Origin: Clostridiales bacterium | GTDB lineage: Bacteria; Bacillota; Clostridia; Lachnospirales; Lachnospiraceae | Length of the DNA stretch: 13,764 nt | NCBI GenBank assembly: GCA_019420405.1 | Contig: JAHZHF010000037.1 | Location: 1 to 13,764 of the forward strand | Direction: 5' to 3' | In this document: in pieces, positions 5,548 through 12,270 of the stretch | Layout of the letters: each line of letters opens with the position of its first letter | Position numbering within the stretch: position 1 is the stretch's first letter | Program-made: the position numbers and the translations under genes | The notes under the pieces: generated by a model | What the model was told of the DNA's origin: nothing | The model's input: only the letters and a program-made list of their open reading frames with translations | Database searches by the model: none

Positions 5548-5690
5548 AAGGAACACTGTATGATAATAATAATATTCCTCCAAAGAGCTTGTTTGACGCG
5601 TTGATCAGCCTATTATATCCTTATTTAACTTCAGCGGGAAAGACGGATCTTGATGATTATATTTCCGATAATATAACCAATGAAAGCTGA
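5541..5690 (+). CDS. 49-codon ORF of unknown origin, probably a gene fragment
   Basis: ATG 5541 opens a frame reading MLEGTLYDNNNIPPKSLFDA and ending ISDNITNES at a stop in 5688-5690. The composition is protein-like, with an amphipathic SLFDALISLLYPYL helix and an acidic tail, but there is no ribosome-binding site and the ATG overlaps the truncated GH42 reading. It is most likely the C-terminal end of a gene joined here by deletion. I do not recognise the parent. It is convergent with the gene that follows. Confidence 0.35.
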   Translation: MLEGTLYDNNNIPPKSLFDALISLLYPYLTSAGKTDLDDYISDNITNES

Positions 5691-5707
5691 AATTTTGAGG
5701 AGATATC

Positions 5708-6358
5708 TCAACTGAACAGGTATTTGATATATTTTGCGGCCTCGTCCTTTTGTTCGGAGTTAGCGGCTATTCCAAGGTATACGGTGCCGCTGAATCCGGT
5801 CTGCTGTATGAGCGGTGCCTGCGAGAGGTTCAGGGCTGTATTTTCTGTAATGTATTCCTCTGTCTGGCTGTACAGATCCGGATCAATGCCGGATAACAGG
5901 TTATCCAGATCGCACAGATAGTCATTCCGGGAAAGGATGTCGAAGGCCTCCCCGTTCATCAGGATAACATCCAGCTGCCGGCTGTTGACAGAAGCCAGGA
6001 CTTTTACCTGTGAAGCATAGGTATATTCATAATTGGGGTCGGATTCGTTGTCCGTGAGATAGAGTCCGGTCATGAGTTCAACTTCGTTTTCGGAAGGATC
6101 TTCTCCCAGATAATCAAGATAACCGGAACTTAGGCCGGAGGTAAACTCTTCACCGGCAGAGATATTGATCAGGGCGGTGCAGAGCACAGTGTCTTTATGT
6201 GTGACCTGCCCGTAAATGATATACCCGATGATATAGATAAGGATACAGAGTACTGCCAGAGGAAGCTTATAGTAATCCCAGATATACCGGAGACGCTGCC
6301 GTCCGTGAAGCGATCTCAGTTTTTCAATTTCTGTGGAAAATGTCTTTTTCGTTTCCAT
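5708..6358 (-). CDS. membrane-anchored protein with solute-binding-like extracellular tail
   Basis: A 216-residue protein of unknown function. A basic cytoplasmic N-terminus (1-30) leads into one hydrophobic segment (about 31-50, PLAVLCILIYIIGYIIYG), then an acidic, Tyr- and Asn-rich domain outside the membrane. Parts of that domain look like the second half of extracellular solute-binding proteins: QLDVILMNGEAFDILSRNDY, with an alternating hydrophobic strand, then a C-terminal YLGIAANSEQKDEAAKYIKYLF. No lipobox is present. Start ATG 6358 has an AAAGGAGT site six bases upstream. It follows the YesL-like gene by 32 bases on the same strand and is probably co-transcribed with it and the LacI gene. 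It may help the neighbouring transporter or sense its sugar, which is inference only. Confidence 0.75.
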   Translation of the reverse strand: METKKTFSTEIEKLRSLHGRQRLRYIWDYYKLPLAVLCILIYIIGYIIYGQVTHKDTVLCTALINISAGEEFTSGLSSGYLDYLGEDPSENEVELMTGLYLTDNESDPNYEYTYASQVKVLASVNSRQLDVILMNGEAFDILSRNDYLCDLDNLLSGIDPDLYSQTEEYITENTALNLSQAPLIQQTGFSGTVYLGIAANSEQKDEAAKYIKYLFS

Positions 6359-6390
6359 GACAGTACTCCTTTGTTTTTATATCTGTTTTA

Positions 6391-7083
6391 TTATTTCATA
6401 CTGCGAACTGGTTCAGCAGTATTTGCATCCTCAGACAACTGATTTTCTTCAGTCTCTTCTTCAGATCTTTCGTCCTTTCCCTCACACATGAGCAGAATAT
6501 TGGAAAGCAGACAGGAACACAGAAAAGCGCAGAGCCCCATTCCGAAAATGACAGTGGGAGTGAAAAGATTGATGATCACAAATGCCATAACAAAGTAGAT
6601 CACTGCCATCAGCACAGTGCAGAGCAGGAAGCGCATGCCGACCATGATCGAGTTTTTGAACATGGCAGGAGTGGTATTGTCAAATCTTGCCAGAAGCGGA
6701 AAAATATACATCAGTATGATGGCGTACGCTGCCAGCACGACCAGGAAGATGGCAGAGCACAGAGTCCAGAATACATTTTCAAATTTCATATGCCAGAGGA
6801 CATATCCGTCAACCCCGAGAATGATCCCGACGGCGAGGAGAATCAGCCAGATGACTGTGCCTTGTTTGAAATTCTCCTTAAAGGAACGGAAGAAAGCGGA
6901 TGTAACGTTTCCTTCTTCGTTTTTCGCCATTTTTCCGGTGACATAAAAGAGTGCAGTCGTGGAAGCTCCGATGGTAAAGATCGGAATGCTGCAGACGAAC
7001 CACAGGATATTCAGATAAACGGACGTTACGATTTTCGTGATAAACTGCATGACAGGGTTGTCGGGGTTGAGTAAACTGTTCAT
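6391..7083 (-). CDS. YesL-like (DUF624) integral membrane protein
   Basis: A 230-residue polytopic membrane protein. The N-terminal stretch has the DUF624 look: YLNILWFVCSIPIFTIGAST followed by TALFYVTGKMAKNEEGNV and FFRSFKENFKQGTVIWL. About five hydrophobic segments can be seen (roughly 21-45, 75-95, 105-132, 150-172, 175-200). The tail from 202 on is strongly acidic and probably cytoplasmic. YesL-family genes sit beside LplABC-type sugar ABC transporters in Bacillus and Clostridia, as here; their role is unsettled. The start ATG 7083 follows AAGGAGG by seven bases. The gene lies 34 bases after lacI on the same strand, so the two are most likely one transcript. Confidence 0.88.
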   Translation of the reverse strand: MNSLLNPDNPVMQFITKIVTSVYLNILWFVCSIPIFTIGASTTALFYVTGKMAKNEEGNVTSAFFRSFKENFKQGTVIWLILLAVGIILGVDGYVLWHMKFENVFWTLCSAIFLVVLAAYAIILMYIFPLLARFDNTTPAMFKNSIMVGMRFLLCTVLMAVIYFVMAFVIINLFTPTVIFGMGLCAFLCSCLLSNILLMCEGKDERSEEETEENQLSEDANTAEPVRSMK

Positions 7084-7117
7084 GATTTTCCTCCTTGAAT
7101 AATGTGAAATAATGCTT

Positions 7118-8206
7118 CTATGCTCTGTTTTTCGTCTGGTCGCCTGTAGATTCCCTGTAGATCAGATCAGTCTCAGTGTGCATGATACGGTAGTCCAGAG
7201 ACGGCTCGTCGATCCGGGAAACGAGCATCTGGACGGCCGCGAATCCCATGATCTGGCTGTGGATATGGACTGTGGTCAGGGTTGGTGTTATGATCCTGGA
7301 TTCAGGGGAATCGTCAAATCCGCACAGGTATATATCCTCCGGAACGGAATAACCCAGGTCTTTCAGCACCTGAAGCGCGTCCAGTGCAACAAAGTCATTG
7401 GCACAGACGAATACGTCGGGAAGTTTATCAAGACGCTGTATTTTTTCGGTCAGATATTCCCGGTAGTCGGTGGAGGAAGGGCTGCGTACTCCTTCCCTGT
7501 TTCCGGTGATGCAGTATTCGTCCGGGCATTCCAGTCCAAAGAGATACATGGCGTCACGGTAGGCCATATACCGTTCGAAGAAAGACTGACAGTGGAGATA
7601 CTCTCCGATGAATCCGATTCTTTTCTTCCCTCTGCTTGCCATCTCCTTGACAAAGGGGAACATATAGGACGTGTTATCCATGTATAGTCTGTCCGTCTCC
7701 AGCGGTTCGCCCAGACCGGTTACAGCTGAATCTATGAAGAGAGTCGGTATATCGAGGTCGCAGAGCATTCTGCTGTACTGCGGGTCAAACATCTCGACGC
7801 AGACAATACCTGCGGTCCGCTCCGCCGTGAAGGAAGCCGGCAGAGAGAGACTGTCTGTCTCATCTGCCATGATCCGGTGCATGGTGAGCGAGTATCCCAG
7901 CTGTGAGAGCTCTCTCTGGAATTTATCCAGCATGGGGGAGGCAAAATGTGAATTTCCTACAAAAGATGCTGTAAAGAGAGCAATCTCACATTTTTCCTTT
8001 GGAGAAGAAATCGACAGTGCCGGTTTCGTGCTGTCTGAGACTGATATATATGAAAACTGTTTGTATCCCATTTCTGCTGCTTTTTTCAGTACCCTGTCCC
8101 GGGTCGAGTCGGCAAGGATGCCGGTGTTGTTGATCGCTTTGGAAACGGTGTTGCGGGAAACGCCAAGTGCGTCCGCGATATCCTGAATGGTAACTTTAAC
8201 TGCCAT
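7118..8206 (-). CDS. LacI-family transcriptional regulator
   Basis: A 362-residue sugar-responsive regulator, probably repressor of the divergent operon and perhaps of its own. Start ATG 8206 is preceded by AGGAGG; the frame runs 25 codons further upstream, over the promoter, so that part is not translated. The helix-turn-helix is TIQDIADALGVSRNTVSKAI (6-25). A periplasmic-binding-like sensor occupies about 73-352, with VFVCANDFVALDALQVLKDL (266-285), IYLCGFDDSPESR and TPTLTTVHI. The linker (about 50-72, FSYISVSDSTKPALSISSPK) is long and lacks the usual hinge-helix A-R-x-L pattern, so hinge contacts with the operator may differ from LacI/PurR. The effector is presumably a product of the transported sugar, given GH32 in the target operon. 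Confidence 0.92.
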   Translation of the reverse strand: MAVKVTIQDIADALGVSRNTVSKAINNTGILADSTRDRVLKKAAEMGYKQFSYISVSDSTKPALSISSPKEKCEIALFTASFVGNSHFASPMLDKFQRELSQLGYSLTMHRIMADETDSLSLPASFTAERTAGIVCVEMFDPQYSRMLCDLDIPTLFIDSAVTGLGEPLETDRLYMDNTSYMFPFVKEMASRGKKRIGFIGEYLHCQSFFERYMAYRDAMYLFGLECPDEYCITGNREGVRSPSSTDYREYLTEKIQRLDKLPDVFVCANDFVALDALQVLKDLGYSVPEDIYLCGFDDSPESRIITPTLTTVHIHSQIMGFAAVQMLVSRIDEPSLDYRIMHTETDLIYRESTGDQTKNRA

Positions 8207-8239
8207 GGCAACCTCCTGTTTCTGCTTGTTTATTTTTAC

Positions 8240-8268
8240 ATTATAATGCACAAATACGAATGTGTCAA
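8240..8268 (-). promoter_or_regulatory. promoter of the lacI-yesL transcript
   Basis: On the minus strand TTGACA (8268-8263), a 17-base spacer and TATAAT (8245-8240) form a perfect sigma-A consensus, 34 bases before the ATG at 8206. An ATGCACAAA word (8246-8254) lies in the spacer and an ATTTTTACA word (8232-8240) touches the -10, fitting autoregulation. Confidence 0.88.
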
Positions 8269-8404
8269 ATGTAAAAATCAAATATTTTATGATGTTTTGT
8301 GGGTTCTGTCTATAATAGTATTATGAAAATTAAGGATTTTATCTGTTTGTGAAAATAAAATGTAAAAATGTAAAAATATAATGATTCAAATGCAAAAATA
8401 TATG

Positions 8405-8433
8405 TTGACGAATAGTAAAATACGTGATATAAA
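8405..8433 (+). promoter_or_regulatory. promoter of the sugar ABC/GH32 operon
   Basis: TTGACG (8405-8410), 17 bases, TATAAA (8428-8433). It would give a leader of roughly 110 bases before the first permease. A-rich TGTAAAAAT repeats lie just upstream, where they could act as UP-like DNA or as regulator sites. Confidence 0.82.
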
Positions 8434-8549
8434 ATACATATAAGATCTCGAACGAACTTTTACAAATGCACAAACAGGAGCATCGGTAAGGCAAAAAAGG
8501 GGGCAAGCGGAAAAGGAAAGGGAGAGATGATTATAGAAAGGAGGACAAA

Positions 8550-9500
8550 ATGAAAACAAGTTCTACAGCTGTTTCCGCAGGGAAACAAAAGAAAAAAGGC
8601 TCAGGTCTCCATAATACGCTTGTATACGTAAAACAGCACTGGCAGTTATATGTGATCTTCCTGCTGCCGGCTCTGCTTCTTACTCTGATCTTCAAGTATG
8701 GACCAATGGGAGGCGTTCTGATTGCTTTCCAGGATTACAATCCGATCAGAGGAATATTAGGAAGCGAATGGGTAGGACTGGAACATTTCCAGAGGTTCAT
8801 GTCATCTCCGGATTTCCTGCAGTATCTGGAAAATACGCTGAAGCTCAGCATTTACGGGCTGTTGTGGGGATTCCCGATTCCGATCCTGCTGGCGTTCCTG
8901 CTGAACCGGATACAGAGCCCGGGGATTAAGAGAAAGTTCCAGCTGGTGCTGTACATGCCGAACTTTATCTCGGTGATCGTACTTTGCGGTATTGTCAGGA
9001 TTTTCCTCTCGGTCACAGGACCTGTAAACCTGCTGCTTGACACGAACATCAACTTTATGACCATGCCGGAGGCATTCCGTACCATTTATATTGCCAGCGG
9101 TATCTGGCAGGGAGCCGGCTGGGCGTCGATCATGTACACCGCGTCATTATCCAATGCCAGCCAGGAACTGAAAGAAGCGGCAGTCATTGACGGCGCGAAT
9201 ATTTTCCAGCAGATCAAAGCGGTAGAGTGGCCTGCGATTAAGGACATGGTTGTGATCCAGTTCATCCTTCAGGCCGGAAACATCATGAGCATCGGATTTG
9301 AAAAAGCTTATGCACTTCAGACGGACCTGAATATGGGAACCTCGGAGATTATCGCTACATATGTCTATAAACGGGGACTCCTGGACGGGGACTACAGCTT
9401 CTCGACCGCGGTAGGCCTGTTCAATACGGTGGTCAATGTCATCCTGCTGATCGTAGTGAACAAAATTGTCGCGAAGATGAATGACGGAAAGGGATTATAA
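8550..9500 (+). CDS. sugar ABC transporter permease (LplB-like)
   Basis: One of two membrane subunits of a CUT1-type carbohydrate importer, 316 residues. A basic N-terminus precedes about six membrane segments (around 31-50, 96-118, 132-153, 177-198, 233-250, 286-306). The FKYGPMGGVLIAFQDYNP opening (48-65) is the hallmark of the LplB/YteP branch. The cytoplasmic EAA loop that docks the ATPase is at 207-230 (LKEAAVIDGAN...IKAVEWPAI). ATG 8550 follows AAAGGAGG by five bases. It is first in a four-gene rightward operon, and the second permease starts 12 bases after its stop. No ATPase is encoded beside it, which is normal for this branch, where a shared MsmX/MsmK-type ATPase serves several importers. 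Confidence 0.94.
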   Translation: MKTSSTAVSAGKQKKKGSGLHNTLVYVKQHWQLYVIFLLPALLLTLIFKYGPMGGVLIAFQDYNPIRGILGSEWVGLEHFQRFMSSPDFLQYLENTLKLSIYGLLWGFPIPILLAFLLNRIQSPGIKRKFQLVLYMPNFISVIVLCGIVRIFLSVTGPVNLLLDTNINFMTMPEAFRTIYIASGIWQGAGWASIMYTASLSNASQELKEAAVIDGANIFQQIKAVEWPAIKDMVVIQFILQAGNIMSIGFEKAYALQTDLNMGTSEIIATYVYKRGLLDGDYSFSTAVGLFNTVVNVILLIVVNKIVAKMNDGKGL

Positions 9501-9512
9501 AGGAGGAGCAAG

Positions 9513-10412
9513 ATGAAAAAGAAGAGCAGATTTGCCAGATATTCCTGGCAGGATAAAGCATTGCTGATATGCGGATACGTGTTGCTCGGACTGTTTGTCG
9601 TTGCCATTGTAGTGCCTGTGGTTTATATCGTGGTAGCTTCCTTTATGGATCCGGTCACTTTACAGAACAAAGGTATTACATTTGATTTCAGCAAATGGAC
9701 GCTGACCGCGTATGAGCGTGTTATCTCCAACGCACAGATCTGGATAGGTTTTAAGAATGCGGTGCTCTATTCGGTAGTATTTACCGTAGTATCCGTTTTA
9801 GTGACGCTGCTGGCGGCCTATCCTATGTCACAGAAGAATTTCAGAGGAAGGGGATTCTTTAATGTACTGTTTATGATCACTATGTTCTTTGGCGGCGGAT
9901 TGATCCCTACCTACCTGCTGATCTACAACCTGGGGCTTCTTGACAGTATGTGGGCTGTCATCCTGCCGGGAGCTTTCAGCGTATGGAACATGATCATTGC
10001 AAGGACCTATTATCAGGGAATTCCTGGAGAGCTCAGGGAAGCGGCCCAGGTGGACGGCGCCAATGAACTGGTATATTACTTCAAGATCCTGATTCCGGTA
10101 TGCACACCGGTTATCGCGGTACTGGCGCTGTGGCAGTTTGTTGCCATGTGGAACAGTTACTTTGACGCCATGATCTATCTGAACGATGCGTCAAAACAAC
10201 CCCTTCAGCTGGTACTCCGTTCTATTCTGATCCAGAACCAGCCGGAGTCCGGTATGATCTCGGATATGCAGAGCACAGCGGAGAGAGCACAGCTGGCGGA
10301 ACTCCTGAAATACGCGACGATTATCGTGTCAAGTTTACCGCTTCTGGTCATGTATCCGTTCTTCCAGAAGTATTTCGACAGCGGCATCATGGCCGGGTCG
10401 GTAAAAGGATAA
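9513..10412 (+). CDS. sugar ABC transporter permease (LplC/YtcP-like)
   Basis: The partner membrane subunit, 299 residues and about six membrane segments (about 16-43, 86-103, 115-136, 146-164, 197-213, 266-282). The EAA loop reads LREAAQVDGANELVYYFKIL (174-193), and the protein ends with the family's typical YPFFQKYFDSGIMAGSVKG. The LIPTYLLIYNLGLLDSMWAV stretch (130-149) also fits LplC-type permeases. ATG 9513 follows AAAGGAGGAG, which itself begins right at the stop of the first permease, so translation is probably coupled. Together with the first permease it forms the translocation path used by the lipoprotein encoded next. Confidence 0.94.
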   Translation: MKKKSRFARYSWQDKALLICGYVLLGLFVVAIVVPVVYIVVASFMDPVTLQNKGITFDFSKWTLTAYERVISNAQIWIGFKNAVLYSVVFTVVSVLVTLLAAYPMSQKNFRGRGFFNVLFMITMFFGGGLIPTYLLIYNLGLLDSMWAVILPGAFSVWNMIIARTYYQGIPGELREAAQVDGANELVYYFKILIPVCTPVIAVLALWQFVAMWNSYFDAMIYLNDASKQPLQLVLRSILIQNQPESGMISDMQSTAERAQLAELLKYATIIVSSLPLLVMYPFFQKYFDSGIMAGSVKG

Positions 10413-10460
10413 AAAATTAAATAAAAAGAGCCATGTGAAAGGAAAGGAGTCGTAAAAATT

Positions 10461-12158
10461 ATGAAAAAGAGATATTTTAAGCGCCTTATCGCTGCGGCGA
10501 TGGCGGCAGGAATGGTAGTTTCTTTGACCGCGTGCGGCGGAAATGATTCTGTACAGCTTAACGATGGAGAATTCCAGGAAGTCGATCCTTCTGAACTGGA
10601 ATTCCCGCTGGCTGAGACAGCAACGCTTACAGGTATGACCAGTTATCCGGCTAATACGGAGTCAGACCCCAATAACCGTACCATCTTCCAGAGACTCGAG
10701 GAAGAGACCAATGTGCATATTGAATGGACTGCTATCCAGAGCGATCAATGGGCGGACAAGATCACTCTGAACATGGCGAACCCCGACTCGCTGACAGACT
10801 TTATCTTCAGCGCGGGATTCAGTGACAGTGATCTGCTGAAATATGCGGATCAGGGGATCATTATTCCGTTGGAAGAGTACATAGACGCATATATGCCTAA
10901 CCTAAGCGCGGTATTTGAAAAATATCCGGAATACCGGACTATGTGTACGGATACGGAAGGGCATATCTGGGCACTGCCCTGGATCGAGCAGCTTGGTTCT
11001 GAGAAAGAAGCGATCCAGACAGTGGGAAATATGAGCTTTATCAATAAAAAATGGCTGGATTTCCTTGGACTTGATATCCCGGAGACAGTGGATGAATTTG
11101 AGCAGGTGCTGATCGCGTTCCGTGACAATGCATCAGAACTGCAGGAAGAGTTCGGAATCGAGGGAAGCATCATTCCCATGTCCTGTATCATAAATGACGG
11201 CGACCAGGATCCCAGTATCCTGATTAATGGATTCGGAGAAGGATACGGTGATGCGGACAAGACAAGACATATTGCGGTTACAAATGATCTGGAAGTGATC
11301 TGTGCTGCGACACAGCAGGGATATAAAGAAGGAATTGAATGGCTTCATTCCCTTTATGATCAGGGCCTGATCGATCCGGAGGCATTTACTCAGGAGTGGT
11401 CTACATATGTTTCCAAAGGAAAGTCCGGACGTTACGGCGTATGTTTCAGTTGGGATGTTGCTAATATTGACAATCTGGAAGACTGGGTACCGCTGCCGGC
11501 ATTGACGGCTGACACTACAAATATCACTCCCCAGAACAGCTCCTTTACCAGCGGCTTTGAGCGCGGACGCTGTGTGGTAACAGCAGTTGCAGAGAATCCG
11601 GCGCTTGTCTGCGCATGGCTGGATCAGATGTACGATCCGTTCCAGTCTCCGCAGAATAACTGGGGAACATACGGAGAGGACGATGATTTCGATATCTTTG
11701 AACTGGGAGAGAATGCCAACGGCGAGGAAATGCTTGTACACGCTCCGCTGGGAGACGCTTCTCCGGTAGAAGTAAGAGAGGCTGAGATGGTCGGAGGACC
11801 TCTGGCGGTTCTGGATGATTACTATGATGTGTATGTAACATGCCCGGATGATGCTCAGTATCGTTTGGACTGGATCAAAGAATATTATACGCCGGATATG
11901 AATAATGACTATGTATATCCCAACGTGTTCATGAATCGCGAAGACACAGAAGAACTGTCAAACCTGCAGGCAGATATTGAGAAGACGATCAACGCTTATA
12001 AATCAGAATGGATCATGAACGGGTTTACAGATGCGGATTGGGACAATTATCTGCAGGAGCTTGACGCGTACGGGCTTCAGGAATATCTGGATATCTTCCA
12101 GAAATATCTGGATTCCTACTACGCCGATATGGGATCGGATGAGTCAGCAGAACAGTAA
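10461..12158 (+). CDS. extracellular solute-binding lipoprotein (LplA-like)
   Basis: The substrate-capturing lipoprotein of the importer, 565 residues, in the size range of large LplA-type proteins. The signal peptide has a basic start (MKKRYFKRL), a hydrophobic core and the lipobox LTAC with lipidated Cys25. The mature part begins GGNDSVQLNDGEFQEVDPSE, a flexible acidic tether. The binding domain contains NRTIFQRLEEETNVHIEW (71-88 region), INKKWLDFLGLDIPETVDEF and a PNV...EELSNLQADIEKTINAY C-terminal helix typical of the family. Many Trp, Tyr and Asp/Asn residues fit carbohydrate binding. ATG 10461 follows AAAGGAGT. Its place between the permeases and GH32 suggests a fructose-containing oligosaccharide ligand, though LplA-type proteins bind varied sugars. 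Confidence 0.94.
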   Translation: MKKRYFKRLIAAAMAAGMVVSLTACGGNDSVQLNDGEFQEVDPSELEFPLAETATLTGMTSYPANTESDPNNRTIFQRLEEETNVHIEWTAIQSDQWADKITLNMANPDSLTDFIFSAGFSDSDLLKYADQGIIIPLEEYIDAYMPNLSAVFEKYPEYRTMCTDTEGHIWALPWIEQLGSEKEAIQTVGNMSFINKKWLDFLGLDIPETVDEFEQVLIAFRDNASELQEEFGIEGSIIPMSCIINDGDQDPSILINGFGEGYGDADKTRHIAVTNDLEVICAATQQGYKEGIEWLHSLYDQGLIDPEAFTQEWSTYVSKGKSGRYGVCFSWDVANIDNLEDWVPLPALTADTTNITPQNSSFTSGFERGRCVVTAVAENPALVCAWLDQMYDPFQSPQNNWGTYGEDDDFDIFELGENANGEEMLVHAPLGDASPVEVREAEMVGGPLAVLDDYYDVYVTCPDDAQYRLDWIKEYYTPDMNNDYVYPNVFMNREDTEELSNLQADIEKTINAYKSEWIMNGFTDADWDNYLQELDAYGLQEYLDIFQKYLDSYYADMGSDESAEQ

Positions 12159-12173
12159 AGAAGAACATGAGGA

Positions 12174-12227
12174 AGGCAGGCAGCCCGGGGAATACCCCCG
12201 GACGGCCGCCGGAGAGGATCCCTGCCT
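12174..12227 (+). other. GC-rich intercistronic RNA structure between binding protein and GH32
   Basis: AGGCAGG (12174-12180) pairs with CCTGCCT (12221-12227), enclosing a second stem CCGGGG/CCCCGG (12185-12190/12196-12201, loop AATAC). No T-run follows, so it is not a standard terminator. Such structures often protect the upstream message and lower expression of the next gene, which would suit a binding protein needed in excess over the enzyme. Confidence 0.6.
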
Positions 12228-12270
12228 GTGTCCCGTGTGGTATCAAACAGAAAGGAAGGAATATAAGAAT

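Larger units (their letters stand above)
8232..8474. promoter_or_regulatory. repeated words in the divergent control region
   Basis: TGTAAAAAT occurs at 8270-8278, 8361-8369 and 8369-8377, as its complement ATTTTTACA at 8232-8240, and as a one-mismatch TGCAAAAAT at 8391-8399. ATGCACAAA occurs at 8246-8254 and 8466-8474, each time preceded by TTTTACA. One composite lies on the lacI promoter, the other about 30 bases after the -10 of the ABC promoter. They are candidate LacI-family operators. The region is AT-rich, so some repetition may be compositional. No CcpA cre site is obvious. Confidence 0.5.

Noticed and set aside
8311..8316. Second TATAAT in the divergent region
   Set aside because: No acceptable -35 at 16-18 bases and no extended -10; the 8405-8433 promoter is much better.
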